Below are positions 44,354-53,357 of a stretch of 64,000 nucleotides of DNA, one piece after another. The position numbers and the translations under genes were made by a program. The notes below the pieces were generated by a model. The model was not told where the DNA came from. It did not search any database and saw only the letters and a program-made list of their open reading frames with translations. Source of the stretch: Hyphomonadaceae bacterium. GTDB lineage: Bacteria > Pseudomonadota > Alphaproteobacteria > Caulobacterales > Aquidulcibacteraceae. Positions within the stretch are counted from its first letter, which is position 1, and every line of letters begins with the position of its first letter. The stretch lies in the NCBI GenBank assembly GCA_023384105.1, contig JAHDXR010000003.1, forward strand, positions 286,621 through 350,620, given 5' to 3'.

Positions 44354-45175
44354 CTAGCCCGGCATGGCGTCGAGAATTGCCTGGGTCCGGGCCTTGACCG
44401 GCTCTTCCATGAAACGGTCGGTGTGGATGTAGAGCCTGTTCTCCTGCACGCCCTTGAGAACCATCTCGCCGACTGCATCGATGCTGGCGCCCTGCTGGAG
44501 CGCTTGGCTGATCAGCTCTCTGCGTTCCGCCCTCCGCCTTTCTTGCGCTTCCGTCAGTGGCGCGGCGCCCTTGGGAGCGTCTTCCTGCGATCGATGGATG
44601 ACATTGGTGGCGACGGGGCCGGGACACAGCACGCTGACGCCGATGCCAAGCGGTGCGAGATCAGGGTTGAGAGATTCCGACATCCCCACAACCGCGAACT
44701 TGGCCGTGCAGTAAAGGACTCCATTTCCGTTTGGCGCAAGGCCTGCGCCTGAGGATGTATTGACGATGTGGCCGCCCTGGCCGCGTTCGCTTATCCGCGG
44801 CAGGAATGTCTGGATCCCGTTGATGACGCCGTGAAGGTTGATTCCGATCGCATGGTTCCAAAGCTCGTAGGTGAGCTTTGCGGGAGTCTCCGCAACGATG
44901 ACGCCCGCATTGTTGAACAGAAGCGATACCGGCCCCAGGACGCTTTCAGCCATTTCCGCAGTGGCGGCATAGGCGTCGCGATCGCGCACATCGAGCCGGT
45001 AAGTCTCGACCTGAGTGATGTTTTGCAGTTCCGCCTTGGCGCGGGCGAGTCCGTCGACGTCCCGATCCGCCAGGGCCAGCTTGGCGCCTGCGCGCGCAAA
45101 GCTTCGTGCGATGCCCAATCCGATGCCATTGGCGCCGCCGGTGATGAAGGCGGTGCGCCCCTGCACATCCGTCAT
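44354..45175 (-). CDS. SDR-family NAD(P)-dependent dehydrogenase 1
   Basis: 273-residue classical short-chain dehydrogenase: cofactor loop TGGANGIG near residue 13, NNAG near residue 90, catalytic Ser in NTSSGAG and the YCTAK pair (Tyr/Lys) near 160. Near-identical N-terminus to SDR 2 (MTDVQGRTAFITGG) and the same long C-terminal extension (GASIDAVGEMVLKGVQENRLYIHTD). Likely a 3-hydroxyacyl-CoA or secondary-alcohol dehydrogenase. Its leader holds a LysR-type box 147-161 bp upstream of the ATG. Confidence 0.9.
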   Translation of the reverse strand: MTDVQGRTAFITGGANGIGLGIARSFARAGAKLALADRDVDGLARAKAELQNITQVETYRLDVRDRDAYAATAEMAESVLGPVSLLFNNAGVIVAETPAKLTYELWNHAIGINLHGVINGIQTFLPRISERGQGGHIVNTSSGAGLAPNGNGVLYCTAKFAVVGMSESLNPDLAPLGIGVSVLCPGPVATNVIHRSQEDAPKGAAPLTEAQERRRAERRELISQALQQGASIDAVGEMVLKGVQENRLYIHTDRFMEEPVKARTQAILDAMPG

Positions 45176-45474
45176 TTACTCTTCCTCCGTGGGGCTTTCA
45201 CGCTATCAGGGGCCACGTTTTTGACGTACTGACAGCTCTCGCGCCGATGGCGTCGAGAAGCCTCTTGTTTCAACGCTAGGGCACGGCTTTCAGTCCGCGA
45301 AATGCAAAGTCGGGATAGGCAATGCCTTGGAGGCATGGGCCGAGGGCCGCCGTCGATTATGGCCTGGGGCCGGTGAGCGCGACCGCCCCGGAGCGTGCTG
45401 TTTCATCCCCGATGCGGCGGCGACAAGCGGAAGACGGCCCGACCGGCGAGCTGCTCGCCCGTCGCCAGCATAGC
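45176..45474. other. 299-bp leader between GMC dehydrogenase and SDR 1
   Basis: Carries a 40-bp block (45297-45336) that is 34/40 identical to 51561-51600 and sits exactly 122 bp from the SDR start in both cases. No gene is supported. Confidence 0.65.
45322..45336. promoter_or_regulatory. LysR-type box upstream of SDR 1
   Basis: ATGCCT-TGG-AGGCAT, a perfect palindrome with 6-bp arms and the T-N11-A frame. Same architecture as the box at the LysR gene start. Confidence 0.55.
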
Positions 45475-47076
45475 TCAACCGCAAATGAAATCAGCCGCGC
45501 GCTCGCCGATCATGATCGCGGCGGCGTTGGTATGTCCCCCGATGAGCGTCGGCATGATCGACGCGTCCGCAACTCGTAGGCCTTCCAGACCGTGCACCCG
45601 CAATTGCGCGTCAACCACGCTTTGAGGGTCAACACCCATTCGGCACGTGCAGGCCGGATGCTGCGCCGTCACGGCGGCGGCTCGAATAAATTGCCTCACG
45701 TCCTTCACGCTGCGTCCAGGTAATGTTTCTTCACCGACGAAGCCGTTCAGGGGGTTTGTCGCCATGAGTTCTCGAGTCCAATCGATACCGTAGCATAGCC
45801 GCTCCACGTCGCCTTCGGCCTCAAGAAGATTGAATTGAATCGCCGGGTGATCGTCGGGACTGGCCGACCTCAGCCGCACGCTGCCGCGGCTCTCCGGCCG
45901 CAACACGATGTTGTAGGTTGTCAAAAGGTCCTCCTGGGGTTTGCGAAGCCCAGGAAACCAAACCTTGGCGTCGAGACTGGTTGGTATCAGCGCGAACTCA
46001 AGATCAGGCCGCTCAAGATGTGGCTGCGAGCGGTAGTAGGCAACGGATGAGAGCGGTTGAGTGGCCATCAATCCTTTGCCGGAGAGCATCCAACGCACGG
46101 CCGACAGAGCAACGCGGTCGGCGCGTATTTCCGATCGAAGCTTAAGCGGTTGCCTGCTGCGAAATATCATCGGAACGAGCGGATGCTCCTGAAGGCCTTC
46201 GCCGACGCCGGGCCGGTCGGCGACAACCTCAATTCCGTACTGTCGCAGATGATCGGCCGGACCGACGCCGGAGAGCATCAGCACGTGGGGCGAACCGTAG
46301 GCGCCTCCGCACAGAATGGTCTCGTGGCCGCAGAAGGCCTGAAACATCGCGCCATCGACGCGATATTCCACGCCAATTGCACGCGATCGCTCGAACACTA
46401 TGCGGACGACATGGGCTCCAGTCACGACCTGCAGGTTCGACCGATGGCGGGCCGGCGCCAGGAACGCCTCTGCGGTGCTGGAGCGGCGGCCGCCACCGAT
46501 GGTCAAGTCGGGCAATCCAAAGCCCTCGGGCGGCTCCGCATCGAAATCCTCGACCAGCGGGTAGTTCAAGTTGACCGCTGCGTCTTTGACCGCCCGCGTG
46601 ATCGGGTCGTCGTGCGTGATGCGAGAGACATGCATTGGTCCTTCCGCACCGCGCCATGTGCTGCGGCCGCGATCGCTGCGCTCGGACTTCCGAAAGTAGG
46701 GAAGGACATCCTCATACGACCAGCCGATCGCGCCCATTTGCGCCCATTGGTCGTAGTCGCGCGGGTGGCCGCGCGAATACATCATGCCGTTGACGGAGGA
46801 AGATCCCCCGAGCACCTTTCCTCTGGGCGCATGTATGGACCTGCCATTAGCGTGCGGCTCCGGCTCGGAGCTGTAGTCCCAATCAAACAGCGCCAACTGC
46901 CTGATCAATCGAAAAGCCAGCGGCATGCGGATCAAGAGCGAGTTGTCTCGCGGACCCGCCTCAAGCAGCAGCACCGTGCGCTTGGCGTCTTCACTGAGCC
47001 GGGCCGCAACAACCGCGCCGGAAGATCCGCCGCCCACCACAATGTAGTCGAAGCTCTTTTTCATCGCGCCAGCCAT
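45475..47076 (-). CDS. GMC-family alcohol dehydrogenase/oxidase
   Basis: 533 residues. FAD motif YIVVGGGSSGAVVAARLSED, GMC signature 1 GGSSSVNGMMYSRGHPRDYD near residue 90, signature 2 GGAYGSPHVLMLSGVGP near 260, catalytic His in TAQHPACTCRMGVDP and the C-terminal GGHTNAAAIMIGERAADF. Closest to alcohol and PEG/choline dehydrogenase-type members acting on primary alcohols. An ATG four codons in (MKKSFDYI) may be the true start. Divergent from the aldehyde dehydrogenase, fitting alcohol to aldehyde to acid. Confidence 0.92.
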   Translation of the reverse strand: MAGAMKKSFDYIVVGGGSSGAVVAARLSEDAKRTVLLLEAGPRDNSLLIRMPLAFRLIRQLALFDWDYSSEPEPHANGRSIHAPRGKVLGGSSSVNGMMYSRGHPRDYDQWAQMGAIGWSYEDVLPYFRKSERSDRGRSTWRGAEGPMHVSRITHDDPITRAVKDAAVNLNYPLVEDFDAEPPEGFGLPDLTIGGGRRSSTAEAFLAPARHRSNLQVVTGAHVVRIVFERSRAIGVEYRVDGAMFQAFCGHETILCGGAYGSPHVLMLSGVGPADHLRQYGIEVVADRPGVGEGLQEHPLVPMIFRSRQPLKLRSEIRADRVALSAVRWMLSGKGLMATQPLSSVAYYRSQPHLERPDLEFALIPTSLDAKVWFPGLRKPQEDLLTTYNIVLRPESRGSVRLRSASPDDHPAIQFNLLEAEGDVERLCYGIDWTRELMATNPLNGFVGEETLPGRSVKDVRQFIRAAAVTAQHPACTCRMGVDPQSVVDAQLRVHGLEGLRVADASIMPTLIGGHTNAAAIMIGERAADFICG

Positions 47077-47119
47077 TCTTGGGCGTGCTCGCGGGTCAAG
47101 GGAGTTATTGGCGCGGCGT

Positions 47120-47134
47120 ATTCCGTTGACGAAT
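47120..47134. promoter_or_regulatory. weak LysR-type box between divergent GMC and ALDH genes
   Basis: ATTCCGTTGACGAAT, extended by GTATTC/GAATAC arms (47118-47123, 47131-47136). 10/15 match to the box at 54312-54326. Lies 44 bp upstream of the GMC start. Confidence 0.4.
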
Positions 47135-47346
47135 ACCCAACGCGGCCGCGCATCATTCTCCGCCGGAATACTTCAAGTCACGAAGGCATTGGATATCGCG
47201 TTGGAGATGGGCAACCTGCTTCGAGCCTCGTCTTGATGTCTTCGATCCAGAGTTCGTGCGCCGTCGACGGTTTTCGCCGGCTCTAAACGGGATCGCCGAA
47301 CGGGAGCCGCCGCTGCGGACCTGGATCATAGAGAAAGGATCATCCG

Positions 47347-48846
47347 TTGGCTCTCAGTCTTCGACCGGCGCGCGACAAACTCGGCGTGCAGCCCGGAAAA
47401 TTGTTCATCGGGGGCGAGTGGATCGAAGAAGCGAATGGACGTTTCGACCAAATTCACCCCGCCACCAACGAGGTGATGACGAGCTTCGCCGAAGCAGGGG
47501 AGGCTGGCGTTGACCGCGCCGTCGCAGCGGCCCGCGAAGCCTTCGACAAGGGGCCGTGGCCGCGTCTGCCGGCCCAGGACCGCAAGCGCATCCTCCAGCC
47601 GATCATCGACGGAATTTACGCCGCAGAAGAAGAGCTGGCGCAGCTACAGACGTTGGACAACGGCATTCCTTACCATTTCAGCCGTCGCTCGCGCGTCTCG
47701 GGAACGGCCGCGGCGGACATCTTCGATCACTATGCCGGGTGGTGCGACAAGATCACCGGAGAAACATATCCGCGCTTCTCCTCGGATTCCAATCTTCACT
47801 ACTTGTCGTTCAGAGAACCGGTTGGCGTCGCAGCCGCCATCCTCGCTTTTAATGCGCCGCTCGCCATGTTCGCGATCAAGGTCGGCGCGGCGCTCGCCAG
47901 CGGATGCACTGTCGTCGTAAAGCCCTCGGAGTACGCCAACCTCGCTGTCGAGCGTCTTGCGCGCATTCTTGCGAGCAGCGATCTGCCGCCCGGCGTGTTC
48001 AATTTCATCACGGGAGGGGCGCGAACCGGATCGGCGCTCGCGACGCATCCGGGAATCGACAAGGTCTCTTTCACCGGCAGCGCGGCGGTCGGCGAGCAGA
48101 TCATGAATGCGAGCGGCCGGAACATGAAGCGCGTTTCGCTGGAACTCGGCGGAAAAAGCGCCGGCATCGTTTTCCCTGACGCCAGAAGCGTCGAAGGCGC
48201 TGCGCGAACGCTTATGGGACTGTGCTCAACGTTCTTGTCGGGCCAGATATGCTCGACCCCCAGCCGGGCCATCGTCCACCGGTCCTTGCTCGCTGAGTTC
48301 GTCCATTTTGCTGGCGAGCAAGTGAAGACCGTGCGCTTTGGCGATCCATTCGATTCTGCGACCAATGCGGCTCCGATCATTTCCAAGCGGCAAGTCGCGC
48401 GCGTTCTTGGTTATGTCGACAGCGGCAAGCGCGAAGGCGCCACATTGTGCTTCGGTGGCGACACGCCAGGCGGCGAGCTGGCCGGCGGCAATTGGATCAA
48501 CCCAGCGCTTTTTGTGGACGTTCGCAACGACATGACGATCGCCCGCGAAGAAATTTTTGGACCCGTTCTCAGCGTCATTCCGTTCGACGCCGAGGAAGAG
48601 GCGATCGCCATCGCCAATGATAGCGAATATGGCCTGGCCGGCTGCATTTTCACGACGGACATCGCCAGAGCATTTCGCGTTGCACGGGCGGTCCGCAGCG
48701 GCTCCGTCGGAATCAACGGTTATGCGAGCAGCCCCCATTCGCCGATGGGCGGGATTCGGCGGTCGGGCATCGGTCGCGAGGGCGGATGGGCCGCGATTGA
48801 GGCTTTCACAGAGCTGAAGACCGTCGTGCTCAATCTGGATGGCTGA
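47347..48846 (+). CDS. NAD(P)-dependent aldehyde dehydrogenase
   Basis: 499 residues starting at TTG, chosen because GAAAGGA lies 8 nt upstream and the product begins just before the conserved KLFIGGEWIEEANGRFDQIHPATNE. Catalytic Glu in LELGGKSAGIVF near 262, catalytic Cys in LSGQICSTPSR near 302, KPSEYANLAVERLA and the terminal SPHSPMGGIRRSGIGREGG. Would oxidise the aldehyde made by the GMC enzyme to an acid for the ligases. Starts a plus-strand run with the MaoC-like and CoA-transferase genes. Confidence 0.94.
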   Translation: MALSLRPARDKLGVQPGKLFIGGEWIEEANGRFDQIHPATNEVMTSFAEAGEAGVDRAVAAAREAFDKGPWPRLPAQDRKRILQPIIDGIYAAEEELAQLQTLDNGIPYHFSRRSRVSGTAAADIFDHYAGWCDKITGETYPRFSSDSNLHYLSFREPVGVAAAILAFNAPLAMFAIKVGAALASGCTVVVKPSEYANLAVERLARILASSDLPPGVFNFITGGARTGSALATHPGIDKVSFTGSAAVGEQIMNASGRNMKRVSLELGGKSAGIVFPDARSVEGAARTLMGLCSTFLSGQICSTPSRAIVHRSLLAEFVHFAGEQVKTVRFGDPFDSATNAAPIISKRQVARVLGYVDSGKREGATLCFGGDTPGGELAGGNWINPALFVDVRNDMTIAREEIFGPVLSVIPFDAEEEAIAIANDSEYGLAGCIFTTDIARAFRVARAVRSGSVGINGYASSPHSPMGGIRRSGIGREGGWAAIEAFTELKTVVLNLDG

Positions 48847-48869
48847 GAACAACGGCGACAAGATCGGAG

Positions 48870-49370
48870 ATGGAGTTGGAGTCTGCAAGCGATACGTCAC
48901 ACGAGGCCAGCCTGATTGGCCGAGGGTTGTTCTGGCAGGACATGAGTGTCGGTCAGAAGTTTCGAACCTTCACTCGTACGATCACCGAGGCGGACCTGGT
49001 TCATTTCGTGACGCTGACGGGGATGGTCGACAGCGGCTTTCTCGACGCGACAGCCAGTGGCCCGATGGGAGGACGACCTGTTCCGGCGGCGCTCACCTAT
49101 TCGATCATCGAAGGCTTTATCGTTCAGTCGTTGATCAGAGGAACCGGCGTCGCGATGCTGGCGTGCGCTCAGGAGGCCATCGCGCCGGTCCGAGTCAACG
49201 ACACCATTCACGCCTTGATCGAGATCACCGCCATACGCCCGACCTCGAGCAACGGCAGAGCTATCGTCGATTCAGTCATCTCGATCTTCAATCAGAACGA
49301 ACAGCCAGTCCTACGCTACACGTCGAAACGCATGATCGCCGGCCGTCCGATAGCGGAGCAATCAAGATGA
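48870..49370 (+). CDS. MaoC-like hot-dog protein with degenerate active site
   Basis: 166 residues of hot-dog type: MSVGQKFRTFTRTITEADLVHFVTLTG, then GGRPVPAALTYSIIEGF, and APVRVNDTIHALIEITAIRPTSS. Family hydratases have a D-x-N-P-x-H motif after the TG/SG; here the region reads GMVDSGFLDAT, with no His. So either a non-hydratase role or a different catalytic geometry is expected. Begins 23 bp after the aldehyde dehydrogenase; the stop overlaps the CoA-transferase start. Confidence 0.8.
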   Translation: MELESASDTSHEASLIGRGLFWQDMSVGQKFRTFTRTITEADLVHFVTLTGMVDSGFLDATASGPMGGRPVPAALTYSIIEGFIVQSLIRGTGVAMLACAQEAIAPVRVNDTIHALIEITAIRPTSSNGRAIVDSVISIFNQNEQPVLRYTSKRMIAGRPIAEQSR

Positions 49371-50581
49371 GCGGGCCGCTTTCGGGCATTCGCGTGATCG
49401 ATCTTACAACGGTGGCCATGGGGCCTTTAGCGAGTCAGTGGCTCGGCGATTTCGGCGCTGACGTGATCAAGGTTGAACCGCCCGAGGGAGATTCGACGCG
49501 GCAAACGGGGCCGTCTGCCGAACCAGGCATGGCGGCTCTTTTCCTCAGCGCCAACCGCAACAAGCGCAGCATCGTGCTGGATTTGAAAAGCGAACCTGGA
49601 CGCGCCGCGCTGCTGACCCTGATCGATGGCGCCGATGTTTTCATGCATAATATCCGGCCGCAAAAGCTCGCCAAGCTTGGGCTCGGGCCGGATGTGCTTC
49701 AAGGAAGGAATCGGCAGCTCATTTACGCCGGGCTGCATGGATTTGGCGAGGCTGGCCCCTATGGCGGCAGGCCGGCCTATGACGATATCATTCAGGGACT
49801 ATCCGGTTGCGCCGACCTGATGCGCCGACAGAGCGGGGAACCCAAATATTTCCCCGCCATCACGGCGGATAAAACCACGGGCTTGATCGCCGCCATGGCG
49901 ATCCTTGCTGCGCTTGCCGGGCGCGCGTCCAGCGGTCGAGGCGGCGTGATCGAAATCCCGATGTTTGAATGCATGGCGGCATTCAATCTTGTCGAGCATC
50001 TCTACGGCCATCAGCTTGATCCGCCGCGTGCGCCGATGGGATATCCGCGCGTTCTCTCGCGCGACCGGCGCCCGTTCAAGACGCTGGACGGCTATATTTG
50101 CATGATGCCCTACACAGACGCGCACTGGCGGGCTTTCTTTCATCATGCCGGCGCGGACGAGTATGCCGCCGATCCGCGGTTTGGTTCGATGTCCATGCGC
50201 ACCGCGCACATTGACGAGTTATACGAACTCGCCTCTTCGTTGATCCTCTCGCGGACCTCCTCCGAATGGCTTTCCGCGTGCGATCGCCTCGGGATTCCTG
50301 CGGCGCCGATTCTCTCGTTGGAGGCGCTCCTTTCAGATCCTCACCTTTGCAAGGTGGGCTTTTTTGCCGCCCTGCATGATCCTGGAGTGGGCGCCGTCCG
50401 CATGCCGGGCGTGCCGGTCCTGTTTGATGGCGAGCGGCCGAAGGTAACGATGCCGCCCCGGCTTGGCGAGCATAGCCGGGACATACTTCTCGAAAGCGGG
50501 GTCGATGCGGAAATGGTGGACCGGCTCTTGAATTGTCCCGATGGGACGGCGCCCCAAACCGCGTCATCGCTGAAGCAATAA
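49367..50581 (+). CDS. CaiB/BaiF family CoA-transferase
   Basis: Type III CoA-transferase, 404 residues. SGIRVIDLTTVAMGPLASQWLGDFGADVIKVEPPEGD at the N-terminus, RNKRSIVLDLKS, and catalytic Asp in RPAYDDIIQGLSG near residue 140. The ATGA overlap with the MaoC-like gene implies coupling. Would pass CoA from an acyl-CoA product to a fresh substrate acid, complementing the ATP-dependent ligases. Convergent with SDR 2 (36 bp). Confidence 0.92.
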   Translation: MSGPLSGIRVIDLTTVAMGPLASQWLGDFGADVIKVEPPEGDSTRQTGPSAEPGMAALFLSANRNKRSIVLDLKSEPGRAALLTLIDGADVFMHNIRPQKLAKLGLGPDVLQGRNRQLIYAGLHGFGEAGPYGGRPAYDDIIQGLSGCADLMRRQSGEPKYFPAITADKTTGLIAAMAILAALAGRASSGRGGVIEIPMFECMAAFNLVEHLYGHQLDPPRAPMGYPRVLSRDRRPFKTLDGYICMMPYTDAHWRAFFHHAGADEYAADPRFGSMSMRTAHIDELYELASSLILSRTSSEWLSACDRLGIPAAPILSLEALLSDPHLCKVGFFAALHDPGVGAVRMPGVPVLFDGERPKVTMPPRLGEHSRDILLESGVDAEMVDRLLNCPDGTAPQTASSLKQ

Positions 50582-50617
50582 GGCGGAGATCGAGCACTGT
50601 GAGCCGCTCCGCCAGGG

Positions 50618-51439
50618 TCAGCTTGGCAAGGCGTCAAGAATGGCCTTGGTGCGGGCCTTGATCATATCTCCGACGCTAGGATCCGTGTGGATGTACAGAT
50701 GGTTTTCCCGCACAGCTTTCAGGACCATCTCACCGACCGCGTCGATGCTGGCGCCTTGCTGGAGATACCTGGCGGCTTGGGCGGTCGCTTCTCTATAACG
50801 ACGCTGCTGTTCTTCAGAGAGCGGCGCGCCGGCCTTGGGCGCGGCGTCCGCCGAGCGTTGGACGATGTCGGTTTGGACCGGACCCGGGCAGAGCACGCTG
50901 ACGCCAATCCCGAGCGCGGCCAGTTCAGGGTTCATGGCCTCCGACATTCCGACCACGCCGAACTTGGATGTCGCATACAGAACGCCTGAGGTCGTCGCTA
51001 CAAGGCCCGCGCCCGAGGCCGTGTTCACGATATGCCCGCCCTCGTTGCGTTCGACCATCTTGGGCAGAAAGGTCTGCACGCCGTTGATGACGCCGTAGAG
51101 GTTGATTCCGATCACCCAATCCCAAAGCTCGTAGCTGAGCTTGCTTGCGGGAGCGCCGGCAGCCACGCCGGCATTGTTGAACAGCAGCGATACAGGTCCG
51201 AGCGCGCGTTCCGCGGCTTCCGCCGTCGCCGCATAGGCGTCACGATCACGCACGTCGAGCTGATAGGTCTCGACCGCGGTGATGCTCTGCAATTCCGCCT
51301 TGGCGCGCGCGAGGCCGGCGGCGTCCACATCCGCAAGGGCGAGCTTGGCGCCGGCGCGCGCAAAGCTTCGGGCGATGCCTAATCCGATGCCGTTGCCGCC
51401 GCCTGTGATGAAGGCGGTGCGCCCCTGCACATCCGTCAT
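50618..51439 (-). CDS. SDR-family NAD(P)-dependent dehydrogenase 2
   Basis: 273 residues, a close paralogue of SDR 1: MTDVQGRTAFITGGGNGIG, NNAGVAAGAP, NTASGAGL with Ser, and YATSK for Tyr/Lys. The C-terminal half differs mainly at RYREATAQAARYLQQGAS. An in-frame ORF extends to 51679 but the ATG at 51439 matches SDR 1. Divergent from ligase 2, with a conserved 40-bp block at the same 122-bp distance as in SDR 1, so this is a duplicated SDR-plus-ligase module. Confidence 0.9.
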   Translation of the reverse strand: MTDVQGRTAFITGGGNGIGLGIARSFARAGAKLALADVDAAGLARAKAELQSITAVETYQLDVRDRDAYAATAEAAERALGPVSLLFNNAGVAAGAPASKLSYELWDWVIGINLYGVINGVQTFLPKMVERNEGGHIVNTASGAGLVATTSGVLYATSKFGVVGMSEAMNPELAALGIGVSVLCPGPVQTDIVQRSADAAPKAGAPLSEEQQRRYREATAQAARYLQQGASIDAVGEMVLKAVRENHLYIHTDPSVGDMIKARTKAILDALPS

Positions 51440-51799
51440 GTATTCTCTCCCAACTTTCGTGCGTTCGCTCAGCCGCCGTGCATCGACGAAGCAACGTTCT
51501 GACGCGGCGCAACCCGGCGACAGGACTTGTCGTCCACCACTAGGACGTCGCTCGCGGCTTGCGAAATGCAAAGCCGGGAATGGCGATGCCTTCGAGGAAT
51601 ATGAGGAAACCGCCGTCAGCGACGTGTGCATCTCGAGTCTAGGGGCGTATCGGTTGCCCCAGCCATGCATCCGAGGCATGGCCTGCCTATTTTTATCCAG
51701 GCTCGATCCATCCTGTCTTGGGTAAAAGTCTTTGACGACAGAACGAAGGCGGCGGCTTCAGCTCGTCTCATGACTGTTCGCCGCAGGAGGAGCGTCGCG
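51440..51799. other. 360-bp divergent promoter region (SDR 2 / ligase 2)
   Basis: Contains the conserved 40-bp block 51561-51600 with a LysR-type box. No gene is supported; an ORF running through it into ligase 2 lacks a ribosome-binding site. Confidence 0.65.
51586..51600. promoter_or_regulatory. LysR-type box upstream of SDR 2
   Basis: ATGCCTTCGAGGAAT. Reverse complement matches the box at 54312-54326 at 12/15 positions and that at 45322-45336 at 13/15. Confidence 0.5.
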
Positions 51800-53302
51800 T
51801 TGGAAAACGATCGATCACCCATCACAAACGCGGAACTATCGCCGATGCCGATCGGCGACGTGCTGGCGTATCACGCCGGCAAGGATCCGACGCGCCCGGC
51901 GGTGACGTACAATGACGTAACCGTCTGTTATGCTGAACTTGACGCGCGCTCCAACCGCAAGGCACGTCAGCTGGCCGGCTTGGGCGTAGGCGAAGGCGAC
52001 GTCGTCACCCTCGCAGTGCCCAACGGTCTCGAATTGTTGGAGACGCTCTTTGCGGTGTGGAAGTTGGGCGCCACCCCGAACAGCGTTTCTTCGAAGCTGC
52101 CGGCCATGGAGTTGCAGGCGATTGTCGAACTCGCCAGGCCGCGCCTGATCGTCGGCGAAGAAAATGCACGGGTGGCGGGCTGGGATTTTCTCGCTACGGG
52201 TTCGAGCCCGTGCGCAGACTTATCGGCTGATCCGCTTCCTTCGAAGATTTCTTCGCGCTGGAAGATCATGACGAGCGGCGGATCGACTGGACGGCCGAAG
52301 CTGATTGTGGACAGACAGCCCGGCGTTTCCGATCCGACCAAAATTCCTCCGAGCCAAATGCCGGGCGACACGATCCTCAATCCGGGGCCGATGTATCACA
52401 ACTCGCCGTTCGTCGTGTCGACTCAGTGCCTGTTCTCTGGGGGGCATCTTGTTGAAATGGGCCGTTTTGATCCCTTGCGCGCCCTTGAACTGATCGCGCG
52501 CCACCGGGTCAATTGGGTGTGCCTCGTGCCGACGATGATGCACCGGATCTGGCGTTTGCCTGCCGAGCAACGCGATTCCTTCGACCTGTCGAGCCTTCGG
52601 GTCGTGTTTCACCTGGGCGCTGTATGTCCACAATGGCTCAAGCAAGCCTGGATCGATTGGCTGGGACCGGATCGCATCCTCGAACTCTATGGCGGCACGG
52701 AGCTGATGGGCGTGACGCTCATCACGGGGCGCGAATGGCTTGCGCACAAGGGTTCGGTCGGCAAGGTTCAGCCGGGATCGCGGATGCGCGTGATGAACGA
52801 GCGTGGCGAGGAATGCAAACCAGGCGAAATCGGCGAGATCTACTTTCTCCCGGACAGAGGCCCCAACTCGACCTACGAATATGTCGGAGCACAGGCTAAG
52901 AAGCTGGGCGATTGGGAGAGCTATGGCGATCTTGGTCATGTGGACGAGGAGGGATATCTCTACATCGCCGACCGACGCACCGACATGATCCTATCGGGCG
53001 GCGCCAACATCTTTCCAGCCGAGGTCGAGGCCGCCCTCGATCAACATCCGGACGTCCAGTCCTCTATCGTAATCGGCCTGCCGGATCCCGACCTCGGTCA
53101 GCGCGCCCACGCCATCGTTCAACTTACGGAAGCCATGCGGGAACGCGTCAGCGATGACGACTTGCGCGCATTCCTGGCCGCTAGGCTGGTGCGATACAAG
53201 ATTCCGCGAACGTTCGAGTTCACGGATGAGAACCTTCGCGACGACGCCGGCAAGGCCAGGCGATCAAAACTGCGCGACGATCGCATCGTCAGCGTTTCAT
53301 GA
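51800..53302 (+). CDS. AMP-dependent acyl-CoA synthetase/ligase 2
   Basis: 500 residues from a TTG with AGGAGGAG 7 nt upstream (product MENDRSPITNAELSPM). ATP loop MTSGGSTGRPKLIV near residue 157, ELYGGTELMG near 297, SYGDLGHVDEEGYLYIADRRTDMI near 375 and catalytic Lys in DDAGKARRSKLRDD. Paralogue of ligase 1. The substrate pocket region (HLGAVCPQWLKQAWIDWLGP) is shared by both, suggesting related substrates. Confidence 0.9.
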   Translation: MENDRSPITNAELSPMPIGDVLAYHAGKDPTRPAVTYNDVTVCYAELDARSNRKARQLAGLGVGEGDVVTLAVPNGLELLETLFAVWKLGATPNSVSSKLPAMELQAIVELARPRLIVGEENARVAGWDFLATGSSPCADLSADPLPSKISSRWKIMTSGGSTGRPKLIVDRQPGVSDPTKIPPSQMPGDTILNPGPMYHNSPFVVSTQCLFSGGHLVEMGRFDPLRALELIARHRVNWVCLVPTMMHRIWRLPAEQRDSFDLSSLRVVFHLGAVCPQWLKQAWIDWLGPDRILELYGGTELMGVTLITGREWLAHKGSVGKVQPGSRMRVMNERGEECKPGEIGEIYFLPDRGPNSTYEYVGAQAKKLGDWESYGDLGHVDEEGYLYIADRRTDMILSGGANIFPAEVEAALDQHPDVQSSIVIGLPDPDLGQRAHAIVQLTEAMRERVSDDDLRAFLAARLVRYKIPRTFEFTDENLRDDAGKARRSKLRDDRIVSVS

Positions 53303-53357
53303 AGCCACGCGTTCGCGGCGTTTCAGCTTCGTATCCTATGTGCAGGATGGAGCGGGT

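Noticed and set aside
43584..44357. Plus-strand ORF ending SETDIAKEFKLPVIKLGFSK
   Set aside because: Mostly antisense to ligase 1; only the last 40 codons lie in a gap and match nothing I recognise. A gene remnant cannot be excluded but is unsupported.
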